From: Phaeovulum sp.
GTDB lineage: Bacteria; Pseudomonadota; Alphaproteobacteria; Rhodobacterales; Rhodobacteraceae
Reading direction: 5' to 3'
DNA length: 55,841 nt
NCBI RefSeq assembly: GCF_030684035.1
Contig: NZ_JAUXPI010000036.1
Span: forward strand, 1 to 55,841
The notes under the pieces are model-generated. The model was not told the origin of the DNA. It saw only the letters and a list, made by a program, of their open reading frames with translations, and ran no database searches. Positions 48,516 to 55,764 of this stretch are shown piece by piece (within the stretch, counting starts at the first letter, position 1; every line of letters starts with the position of its first letter). Both the position numbers and the translations under genes were made by a program.

Positions 48516-48603
48516 GGAAGGGTGGCAGAGTGGTCGATTGCTCTGGTCTTGAAAACCAGCGATGCGCAAGCATCCGTGGGTTCGAATCCCACCCCTTCCG
48601 CCA
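48516..48603 (+). tRNA. tRNA-Ser (anticodon UGA)
   Basis: Acceptor strands GGAAGGG (48516-48522) and CCCTTCC (48593-48599) pair exactly, followed by G and an encoded CCA. The anticodon stem CTGGT/ACCAG encloses CTTGAAA with anticodon TGA at 48550-48552, reading UCA. A long variable arm (GATGCGCAAGCATC) is typical of class II tRNA-Ser. The T-arm GTGGGTTCGAATCCCAC is intact. Confidence 0.96.
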
Positions 48604-48741
48604 CGACTTTACCCATTGATATTGTGAGATATTTGGCACTGCGCCGACTGCGAAACAGGGTCGGCTTGGCTGATGGGCATTCGGCATCGGATCTTGCGCC
48701 GCCCATGCGGCTGTGCTGCGAGCCGCCGCGCGGGCGTGGCT

Positions 48742-49266
48742 TCAGACATAACCGGCGGCCCGGTGCGGCCCTGCCGACGAGCGGTAGACCAGCAGCTTGC
48801 GCTCGTACCGGCAGACTTCGCTGCCGCCGCGGACAATGCCCCTGGTCTGCACATGCAGGATACCCTGGTCCGGCCGCGACTTGGTTTCGCGTTTGCCCAA
48901 TATCGTTGACTCGGCAAAAACCATGTCGCCGTCGCGGATCGGATGCGCGAAGCTGACATTTTCCCACGCCAGGTTTGCCACGACGCGGCCAAAGGCGCGC
49001 GTCGTGGTGGCGGCAAAGGCGCCCAGGATCCAGGCCTGCGAAATCTCGGCGGCCCCGCCGCCCGCACAGGCGGCAAAAGTCGGGTCCATCAGAACCGGCG
49101 AATGGTCACCCGCGATCGTGGCGCGGTACCGCGCTTCGGCCCAGGAAAAGCTGAAGCCGGGGCGATGCTCGATGACCAGACCCGGATCGACGTCATCAAA
49201 CTCCAGTCCCAGGGTCTCGACAAACTCGTTGTCGCCAACGGCAATATGCGAAGGGTGCAGGCGCAT
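48742..49266 (-). CDS. MaoC-like hotdog dehydratase, subunit A
   Basis: This 174-residue single-hotdog protein aligns with MaoC/R-specific hydratases. At the catalytic motif it reads AGDHSPVLMD: the aspartate is kept but the usual histidine position is leucine. The following NLAWENVSFAHPIRDGDMVFAESTILGKRETKSRPDQGIL block is typical of MaoC proteins linked to CitE-like lyases. ATG 49266 follows GAGGAAG. It lies 13 bp after a second MaoC gene, so the two may form a heterodimer hydrating an unsaturated dicarboxylyl-CoA. It is the last gene of the catabolic unit. Confidence 0.82.
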   Translation of the reverse strand: MRLHPSHIAVGDNEFVETLGLEFDDVDPGLVIEHRPGFSFSWAEARYRATIAGDHSPVLMDPTFAACAGGGAAEISQAWILGAFAATTTRAFGRVVANLAWENVSFAHPIRDGDMVFAESTILGKRETKSRPDQGILHVQTRGIVRGGSEVCRYERKLLVYRSSAGPHRAAGYV

Positions 49267-49279
49267 CTGGTTTTCTTCC

Positions 49280-49828
49280 TCAATAGCCAAGGGCGGCAAA
49301 CGGGCCACGGTCGCGGCGATAGATCTGCTGATCATAGGTCACGATGGCGACCACGGTCTTGTCGGCGCGCACCAGGCTCGCCTCGCAGGAGACGATGCCG
49401 CAATCGGGGTCGGCGGCGTCGGCGCGGGTGCCAAGCACAAGGGTTTGCGCATAAAGCGTGTCGCCGCCATAAACCGGCGCGGTGAGCCGAATGGAACTGA
49501 ATCCCTCAATTCGCCTGCGCCGCCCGAAGGTCTTCCAGCCAAGCCCAACGGCGCGCTGCAAGGTGAGCGTGCTGACCACAAGCGGCCGCCCGAATTCTGT
49601 CGCAGCGGCGTAATGTTCATCATAATGCAGCGCGGCCTGATTCAAGGTTGCAAGAGCTTCGTTGACATTGTCCTGCTGGGTGATGGTCACGCCGGGGCGG
49701 TGATGGAAAAGCTGGCCGGAAGCGAAATCCTCGAAACTCAGGCCGACAGACTCGCGGATGCGCCCTTCGGCAATCGGGTCAAAAGCTGCGAACACGTTCG
49801 GGCCTCCTGTTGCTAGGGCGCGGTTCAT
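49280..49828 (-). CDS. MaoC-like hotdog dehydratase, subunit B
   Basis: This 182-residue single-hotdog protein has TITQQDNVNEALATLNQAALHYDEHYAAATEFGRPLV. Compared with the standard GDxNPxH motif, the histidine is present but asparagine replaces the aspartate; an asparagine here also occurs in MaoC proteins linked to CitE-like lyases. The GFSSIRLTAPVYGGDTLYAQT block is typical of the fold. Its start overlaps the CitE-like gene stop by 4 bp. It likely acts with the neighbouring MaoC protein, comparable to a split mesaconyl-CoA hydratase; that comparison is inference. Confidence 0.82.
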   Translation of the reverse strand: MNRALATGGPNVFAAFDPIAEGRIRESVGLSFEDFASGQLFHHRPGVTITQQDNVNEALATLNQAALHYDEHYAAATEFGRPLVVSTLTLQRAVGLGWKTFGRRRRIEGFSSIRLTAPVYGGDTLYAQTLVLGTRADAADPDCGIVSCEASLVRADKTVVAIVTYDQQIYRRDRGPFAALGY

Positions 49829-50673
49829 TGGCGCTGTTCTGCGCGTGCAAGGATGCGTCGCGCAGCATTGGCCACCGGCAGGTCGATCATTTTTCCGTCG
49901 AGTTGTGCGGCCCCCCCGTGCGCTGCATCCAGCGCGGCCAGCACGCGCCTTGCACGGGTGATTTCGGCTTCCGAGGGCTGGAATGCATCCAGAATGGGGG
50001 CAACCTGCGCCGGGTGAATGGCGAGCTTTCCGGTGAACCCCATGGCCCGCACCCGAAGCGCCTCGGCCCGCAGCGCGGCGGCATCGGCCAGATCAAGTTG
50101 CGGCACATCGAAGAGGCCGATACCAACCGCAGCCGCTGCAATCACCAGCGCGCCGCGTGCTGCAAAAAGCGGTTCCCATTCGAATGCGGCACCCAGATCC
50201 GCCGCAAGATCGGCACCGCCGAAACCGAGAGCGTCATCCCGGCCAAGCGCCGCCGCCACCGCTGCCGCCGCGTTGATGCCGCGCGCGGTTTCGATGGCAG
50301 CCAGCAATGGTCGCGCGGCGGGGTCATGGGCGCGCACCAGTTCGATGTCGCGCGGCGCTTCCACCTTGGCGAGACACAGGCCCGAAGCTGCAAGCCGACC
50401 GTCGGCCAGTGCCGCCAGATCATCGAGCGCGGCGCGCGTTCCCAAGGGATTGAGCCGGACATAGACCGAAGGGCCCATGCCGCCTTCACGCGCGCGTGCG
50501 AGGTAATCGCAAGCGGCGCGAAGGGCCGCTGGTTTCTCGGATTGCGGAACGGCATCCTCAAGATCAATGACGATGCCATCGGGCGAGGCGGCGGCCGCCT
50601 TGTCGAAGCGGTCGGGGCGGTTGCCGGGCACGAACAGCAGGCAGGACTTGTGGGCGAGGCTGTGCTGGCTCAT
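49825..50673 (-). CDS. CitE/HpcH-family CoA-ester lyase
   Basis: This 282-residue TIM-barrel protein has LLFVPGNRPDRFDKAAAASPDGIVIDLEDAVP, VYVRLNPLGT, LAAIETARGIN and GFGGADLAADLG, with the Glu and Asp that hold Mg. Family members cleave or form citramalyl-CoA, malyl-CoA, or similar 3-hydroxyacyl-CoA esters. The neighbouring MaoC hydratases, TRAP carrier and CoA transferase favour a citramalyl-CoA or methylmalyl-CoA lyase. It overlaps the DctM stop and the MaoC-B start by 4 bp each. Confidence 0.85.
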   Translation of the reverse strand: MSQHSLAHKSCLLFVPGNRPDRFDKAAAASPDGIVIDLEDAVPQSEKPAALRAACDYLARAREGGMGPSVYVRLNPLGTRAALDDLAALADGRLAASGLCLAKVEAPRDIELVRAHDPAARPLLAAIETARGINAAAAVAAALGRDDALGFGGADLAADLGAAFEWEPLFAARGALVIAAAAVGIGLFDVPQLDLADAAALRAEALRVRAMGFTGKLAIHPAQVAPILDAFQPSEAEITRARRVLAALDAAHGGAAQLDGKMIDLPVANAARRILARAEQRQ

Positions 50674-51962
50674 CGCGCCGCCCCTAGCAGCATGTCGGGC
50701 AGCCCGGTTGACAGCTGCGGCACCAGTATGACCGTGATCCAGAGAATGATCATCGCAGCGAGAAACGGCAGCATGCCGCGCTGCACCTCGGTGACCGGTG
50801 CCTTTGCCACCTCGGCCATGACGAACAGGTTCAACCCGACCGGCGGGGTCAGCATGGCAATTTCGATGCCGACAATCATCACGATGGCGTATTGCACCGT
50901 GTCTATACCCAACGCGTGCAGAATGGGCACCGTGAGCGGCAGCGTGATCAGGATAATCGAATAACCCTCGAGCACGGTACCGAGCACCAGCAGGATTCCG
51001 GCCATGACGAACAGAAACTGCGTCGCGCTCAGCTCGAGCCCCATCACAAGCTCGGCAAGCCGCACCGCCAAACCATCCCGCGTGAGCCAGAGCGACAGCA
51101 GATTGGCCCCCGCAATGATCAGCAAGATCGCGGCGGTCCGGGATATTCCCTGCACCAAAACCTCGGGTACCGCGCTGAGTTTCAGTGACCGGTAAACAAA
51201 GACGCTGACCAGCAAGGCCACCGCCGCCGACAGCGCGGCAGCTTCGGTCACGGTCACGAAACCGCCGTAGATGCCACCCAGAACGATCAGCGGAACCGCG
51301 AGCGCGGGGAGTGCCGCGAGATTGGCGCGCGCCAGTTCCGGCCAGCCGGGAAACGGAATTGGTTTGCCCCCCTGCCCGCGCGCCATGACCATGATGACAA
51401 GCGAAAACAGCCCCACCTGAATTGCGCCCGGAACAACGCCCGCAAGAAAAAGCCGCGGGATCGAGGTTTCGGACATCAATCCGTAGATCACCATCGGCAT
51501 CGAGGGCGGGATGAGAATTCCAAGGGTTCCCGCGGCCGCAGTTACGCCAAGCGCGAAGGGGCGCTTGTAGCCGCGCTCGAGCATTTCGGGCACGACCATG
51601 GTTCCCATCGCCAGAACCGTTGCGACCGACGAGCCGCTGATCGCCGAGAACATTGCGGTTGCGGCGAGCGCCGCCAACGGAATGCCACCGGGCAGACGCC
51701 CGATCCAGCTTGCCGCCATCAGGATGAGGGCGCGAGCGATGCCGCCGCCCTGAATGAACCCGGCGGCGATCACGAAAAACGGCACCGCCATCAGCGTTGC
51801 CGAATTCATGTGGTCAAGCACGGTCTGGGCAATTCCCGCAACCGACCCGCCATCGAGCAACAACAGCACGATGCCGAGCCCCATGAGCACGATGTAGATG
51901 GGAATTCCCAGTGCCAGAAGCCCCAGCAGCGCGACAATTCCGTAGATGGCCTCAATTCCCAT
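50670..51962 (-). CDS. dctM: TRAP transporter large permease (DctM)
   Basis: This 430-residue protein has about 12 membrane helices and the DctM pattern (MGIEAIYGIVALLGLLALGIPIYIVLMGLGIVLLLLDGG; ALGVTAAAGTLGILIPPSMPMVIYGLMSETSI; ALGIDTVQYAIVMIVGIEIAMLTPPVGLNLFV). It is the channel subunit of a sodium-driven carboxylate importer. It starts 15 bp after the small permease and overlaps the CitE-like gene. Confidence 0.95.
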   Translation of the reverse strand: MGIEAIYGIVALLGLLALGIPIYIVLMGLGIVLLLLDGGSVAGIAQTVLDHMNSATLMAVPFFVIAAGFIQGGGIARALILMAASWIGRLPGGIPLAALAATAMFSAISGSSVATVLAMGTMVVPEMLERGYKRPFALGVTAAAGTLGILIPPSMPMVIYGLMSETSIPRLFLAGVVPGAIQVGLFSLVIMVMARGQGGKPIPFPGWPELARANLAALPALAVPLIVLGGIYGGFVTVTEAAALSAAVALLVSVFVYRSLKLSAVPEVLVQGISRTAAILLIIAGANLLSLWLTRDGLAVRLAELVMGLELSATQFLFVMAGILLVLGTVLEGYSIILITLPLTVPILHALGIDTVQYAIVMIVGIEIAMLTPPVGLNLFVMAEVAKAPVTEVQRGMLPFLAAMIILWITVILVPQLSTGLPDMLLGAAR

Positions 51963-51977
51963 GGTGCCGCGTATCCC

Positions 51978-52484
51978 TCAGAATTCGTGCTTGCCCAATT
52001 CGTCGCGGACCTTGCCGGCAATGATCTTCGTCGTGCGCACCGCAAGATGGAAAGCCAGCAGAAATGCGCCAACCGGCAGCGACAGATAGTAAATCCAGAG
52101 CGGCAGCCGCAGCGTTGAGGATGTGCGCTCGTCCCAGCGGTGGGCCTGTTCGACAACCAGCGCACCGGACCAGAGCAGAAATAGCGCCAGGGCAATTCCA
52201 GCCACCCCCGCCGCCACGATCAGCAAGAACCGCAACCGGGCCGGAAGAATGGCAAGCGCGGTATCAACGCGAACGTGGCCGCCTTGCCCTGCCGTCCGCG
52301 CCCCGGCAAGAAAGGTGGCCCAGATGGTAACGAAGATGGTCAGATCAAACGCCCAGTCGAGCGTGACGCTTGGCAAGAGGTAGCGGGCGGTCATCGCCGC
52401 GCAGGCAAGCAGCAGCGCCGTTGCCGCCAGCGCCGCGATCAGGGCTTTTTCAACGGCGTCGATTGCGGCAAGCGCACGGTTCAT
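51978..52484 (-). CDS. dctQ: TRAP transporter small permease (DctQ)
   Basis: This 168-residue protein has four hydrophobic helices and the DctQ features LDWAFDLTIFVTIWATFLAGARTAGQGGHVRVDTALAILPARLR. It partners DctM. It is 68 bp after dctP, with a hairpin in the gap. Confidence 0.92.
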   Translation of the reverse strand: MNRALAAIDAVEKALIAALAATALLLACAAMTARYLLPSVTLDWAFDLTIFVTIWATFLAGARTAGQGGHVRVDTALAILPARLRFLLIVAAGVAGIALALFLLWSGALVVEQAHRWDERTSSTLRLPLWIYYLSLPVGAFLLAFHLAVRTTKIIAGKVRDELGKHEF

Positions 52485-52504
52485 CGATCGATCCTCGCAA
52501 GTGC

Positions 52505-52544
52505 GGCCCTGCCCCGCGCCAATTGCCTCGGCACCGGCAGGGCC
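52505..52544 (-). terminator. 9-bp hairpin between dctP and dctQ
   Basis: GGCCCTGCC (52505-52513) and GGCAGGGCC (52536-52544) are exact inverted repeats separated by 22 nt. Between a binding-protein gene and its permeases such stems often limit read-through or stabilise the dctP message. There is no T-run. Confidence 0.5.
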
Positions 52545-52552
52545 CCGTGGCT

Positions 52553-53587
52553 TCAGTTCAGCTTTGCGATCTCGGCCTGCGCAAGCGCGACGATCGCCGG
52601 ATCGACGCCGAGTTGCACGGCGATTTCGGGCGCAAGCGCCAGAAGGCGCGCATTTACCTCGGCCAGTTCCGCCGGATCGGGCTCGTGGATGACAACGCCA
52701 TTCGCGGCGTTTTCTTCGGCTGCGGCGGCTTGCCGACGAACCGCCTCGGCACGCTCTTCATCAATCACGCTTTCCCATGCCTCACGGAAGGCCTTCTGGT
52801 GTTCGGCACTCAGGCTGTCCCAGAACTTCTTGTTGACCAGCGGAACGTAGTAGAGAACCGACACCTGGTCGACGAAGACCGATTTCACCCCCGCCTCGAA
52901 CAGCTTGGCCGAGCGGAGTGTTTCATTGGTCGTAAGCAGCGCGTCGATCGCCCCTTGCGACAGCGCCATTGGCACATCCGGAAACGGGATCGAAACCCCT
53001 TCAGCCCCAAGCGCCTTGTAGCGCGCAATAAAGCCTGCGCCGCCCGGCACCCGGATGCGGGCTCCCTTGAAATCGGCAAAGCTGGTCAGGTCGCGTCCCG
53101 CGCCGAATGTGTTGGTGAAACCCAGCAGGAACCATCTGCCCGGCACCACAAGGCCAAGCTTGTCGCCGATATTGGCGGCCAGCGCCGCCCCAAGCTCGCC
53201 GTCAACCAACTGGTTCACCTGCTCGGGCGAGCGCCCGGAAAACAGCGGCAGATCAAGTAGGTTCATGTTGGAGACAAAGGCGGCGATTGACGAATTCGTG
53301 GTCACCGACATTTCGATGTCGCCCTGCGCCACGGCCTTGGGCTCATCGCGGGCGGCATAAAGTTGCCCGGCCTCGAACAACTCGCCAACCAGTTCGTTCG
53401 AAGTTGCCGCCGCCAGGCGCTCCATGAACACCCGCAGGGTGATGTTGCGCACATGGTTTGGCCCGGTATCCACCGAAATCCGGTATTTCGTCTCGGCCGC
53501 CGCGTAGCCTGTCAGCGAAGCCAGCGCGAGTGTGGCGGTAAGCGCCAGCCCTGCGAGGCTGCGGCTGTAAGAGATATATTCCTTCAT
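52553..53587 (-). CDS. dctP: TRAP transporter substrate-binding protein (DctP)
   Basis: This 344-residue periplasmic protein has a signal peptide (cleavage near AAA-ETKYR). The DctP core reads ISVDTGPNHVRNITLRVFMERLAAATSNELVGELFEAGQLYAARDEPKAVAQGDIEM and FADFKGARIRVPGGAGFIARYKALGAEGVSIPFPDVPMALSQGAIDALLTTNETL. The RVPGG arginine would bind a substrate carboxylate. ATG 53587 follows GGGAGGAAGAACG. It is the first gene of the minus-strand unit and is divergent from the CoA transferase. Confidence 0.94.
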   Translation of the reverse strand: MKEYISYSRSLAGLALTATLALASLTGYAAAETKYRISVDTGPNHVRNITLRVFMERLAAATSNELVGELFEAGQLYAARDEPKAVAQGDIEMSVTTNSSIAAFVSNMNLLDLPLFSGRSPEQVNQLVDGELGAALAANIGDKLGLVVPGRWFLLGFTNTFGAGRDLTSFADFKGARIRVPGGAGFIARYKALGAEGVSIPFPDVPMALSQGAIDALLTTNETLRSAKLFEAGVKSVFVDQVSVLYYVPLVNKKFWDSLSAEHQKAFREAWESVIDEERAEAVRRQAAAAEENAANGVVIHEPDPAELAEVNARLLALAPEIAVQLGVDPAIVALAQAEIAKLN

Positions 53588-53678
53588 CGTTCTTCCTCCC
53601 AGAAGTGTCAGATTGCAGCTGCCCGGCAGCCCGCCTTTGCTTTCGACGCCGCCTTTCTGGCCATGTCGTCGAATGTCA

Positions 53679-53712
53679 CTTGATCTTGTATGGACAACCG
53701 GACAAAATCAAG
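53679..53712 (+). promoter_or_regulatory. nested palindromes, candidate GntR/HutC-type operator
   Basis: Outer arms CTTGATCTTGT (53679-53689) and ACAAAATCAAG (53702-53712) are inverted repeats with one mismatch. An inner CTTGTATGGACAA (53685-53697) matches the TTGTAT-ACAA shape of HutC-subfamily GntR operators. It lies between divergent dctP and CoA-transferase genes. The GntR/UTRA gene at 54971 is the natural regulator. Confidence 0.55.
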
Positions 53713-53735
53713 CCCAAGTTTACGCGGAGGACAAA

Positions 53736-54935
53736 ATGGGTTTGCTCACCGGCATCAGGGTGCTTGCAGTCGAGCTTTACGGTGCCGGTCCGTTCGGGAC
53801 CCAGGCCTTGGCAGATCTGGGTGCCGAGATCATCAAGATCGAAAACCCGCGCGAGGGCGGCGATGTTACCCGCTCGCTCGGGCCTTATTTCGACGCGGCC
53901 ATGGGCGAGACCGCCGAAAGCCTGTTCTTCCAGTCGATCAACCGCAACAAGCGCAGTGTCGCGCTGGATCTGGCCACCCCCGAGGGGCATGCGGCATTCC
54001 TAGCGCTGGCGCGCGGGGTCGATGCGGTTGCCTGCAACCTGCGCGGCGACGTTCCGGCGAAACTCGGCATAACTTACGAGACGCTCGCGGCGGTGAACCC
54101 GAAGATCGTCTGCGCCTTCCTGACGGCTTATGGGCGCGAGGGCAGCCGCGCCAGTTGGCCCGGATATGATTACATGATTCAGGCCGAGGCGGGGTATTTT
54201 GCGCTGAATGGCGAGCCGGATTCGCCGCCTTCCCGGTTCGGGCTTTCCATTGTCGATTTCATGACCGGGTATTGCATGGCGCTGTCGCTGCTTGCAGGCA
54301 TCATGGCGGCGCGTGAAAGCGGCACCGGGCGCAATATCGATGTGGCGCTTTACGATGTCGGCCTCGCCAATCTGAATTACCTCGCGGCATGGAGCGCCAA
54401 TGCAGGCTACGAGCCTGCGCGCATTGCGCGCTCTGGCCACCCAACACTGGTTCCCTGCCAGTTGTTCCGCACCAAGGATAGCTGGATCTACATCATGGCG
54501 AACAAGGAGAAATTCTTCCCAGCCCTTTGCGCGGCGCTGAACCGGCCCGAGTTGGTAGCGGATGCGCGATTCACCGGCTTTGCCGAGCGCCTTGCGCATC
54601 GCGCGGAACTTTCCGATTTGCTCGACGATGCCTTCGGTACGCGCACTACCGCGGATTGGCTTGAGACACTCGCCGGCGTGGTCCCGGCAGCACCCGTCAT
54701 GAAAATGGGCGAGGCGCTGAAATCGCGCTTCACCGAGGAAAGGAACATGGTCGTCGAAGTGGAAACCGCCGATGGCGCAAGGGTAAAGGTCGTCGGCTCG
54801 CCGTTTCGCACCGGCGAAGCCGACCCCTGCCGCGCAGCCCCCGTTCTTGGTCAGGACACGGAGGCGTTGCTTTTGGCGGCGGGCTATGGTTCACCCCAAA
54901 TCGAAGCAATGCGCAGGCGCGGCATCGTGATTTGA
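53736..54935 (+). CDS. CaiB/BaiF family III CoA transferase
   Basis: This 399-residue protein shows family III features: GIRVLAVELYGAGPFGTQALADLGAEIIKIENP, NRNKRSVALDLATPEG, and IVDFMTGYCMALSLLAGI, with a likely catalytic aspartate at Asp174. ATG 53736 follows GGAGGACAAA. It would move CoA from a donor such as succinyl-CoA onto the imported acid. The MaoC/CitE/TRAP neighbours make itaconate, mesaconate or citramalate reasonable acceptors. The GntR gene follows 35 bp later. Confidence 0.9.
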   Translation: MGLLTGIRVLAVELYGAGPFGTQALADLGAEIIKIENPREGGDVTRSLGPYFDAAMGETAESLFFQSINRNKRSVALDLATPEGHAAFLALARGVDAVACNLRGDVPAKLGITYETLAAVNPKIVCAFLTAYGREGSRASWPGYDYMIQAEAGYFALNGEPDSPPSRFGLSIVDFMTGYCMALSLLAGIMAARESGTGRNIDVALYDVGLANLNYLAAWSANAGYEPARIARSGHPTLVPCQLFRTKDSWIYIMANKEKFFPALCAALNRPELVADARFTGFAERLAHRAELSDLLDDAFGTRTTADWLETLAGVVPAAPVMKMGEALKSRFTEERNMVVEVETADGARVKVVGSPFRTGEADPCRAAPVLGQDTEALLLAAGYGSPQIEAMRRRGIVI

Positions 54936-54970
54936 CTGGCGGCGATTGCCCGCCCGACGAAGGCAGAACC

Positions 54971-55708
54971 ATGGCAGCGGGAGCAAGTCCGCTTTTCAAG
55001 CAAATTGCGCTGGCACTTGGCGATGCAATCGAGGCCGGATCGATTGCCGTTGGCGCAATGCTGCCGACCGAAGCGGAACTGGCGCGCCGCTACAGTGTCA
55101 GCCGCCATACCGTTCGCGATGCCCTGAGCGAATTGCGCAGCCTGGGGCTGATTGAAAGTCGTCAGGGCAAGGGCAGCTACGTTGTTCGCGTGCACCGGCT
55201 TTCAGGCTATACCCAGTCCTATTCGTCGATCGAGGAACTCACCCGATTTGCAGTTGGCACACCACTTCACGCGATCGCCGTTGATGATGTGCTCGCCGAT
55301 ATCGCCCTGGCCCGAAAAATTGATGGCGGGGTCGGCCAATCCTACGTTCGCATCCGCGCTTTGCGCTATGACCACGACGACACCAGCTCGATCCCGGTGG
55401 GATATGTGGAGGTTTATGTTGATGCCAGCTTCGGTCGGATTCGTTCGCAGTTGCACGATCTGAAGATATCGATCGCGGAGACACTGGAGCGCCTTTACGA
55501 TGTCCACATTTCCCGAATTGAACAGGAGATTTCGGTCCATGTGCTCAGCGAAGAAATTGCGGCGCGGTTGCATACGAAACCGGGCACTCCGGCGATGCTG
55601 ATCCGGCGCAAATACGCCTCGGAAAACGGACGGATATTCGAGATAGCCTTCAGCTATTACCCGATGGGCCGCTTTGCCTATAGAAACGTGTTGCAGCGCA
55701 AGACCTAG
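54971..55708 (+). CDS. GntR family regulator with UTRA domain (HutC type)
   Basis: This 245-residue repressor has an N-terminal winged helix (SPLFKQIALALGDAIEAGSIAVGAMLPTEAELARRYSVSRHTVRDALSELRSLGLIESRQGKGSYVV). The C-terminal UTRA ligand domain ends SYYPMGRFAYRNVLQRKT. ATG 54971 is preferred over a TTG at 54932. It probably controls the divergent catabolic operons through the palindrome at 53679-53712, sensing an acid or CoA ester. Its TAG stop coincides with a TA where an IS630-type element may begin, so the last residues could have been altered. Confidence 0.9.
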   Translation: MAAGASPLFKQIALALGDAIEAGSIAVGAMLPTEAELARRYSVSRHTVRDALSELRSLGLIESRQGKGSYVVRVHRLSGYTQSYSSIEELTRFAVGTPLHAIAVDDVLADIALARKIDGGVGQSYVRIRALRYDHDDTSSIPVGYVEVYVDASFGRIRSQLHDLKISIAETLERLYDVHISRIEQEISVHVLSEEIAARLHTKPGTPAMLIRRKYASENGRIFEIAFSYYPMGRFAYRNVLQRKT

Positions 55709-55764
55709 TGTTCGACACCTGACGCAGGATTCCCGCCGGTGCCATGCTGTGGCATAGTCGGAGG

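Noticed and set aside
48604-48741. Search for a duplicated tRNA 3' end (attachment site) near the tRNA-Ser
   Set aside because: I saw no second copy of the T-arm/acceptor sequence by eye in the window, so an attachment site is not claimed.
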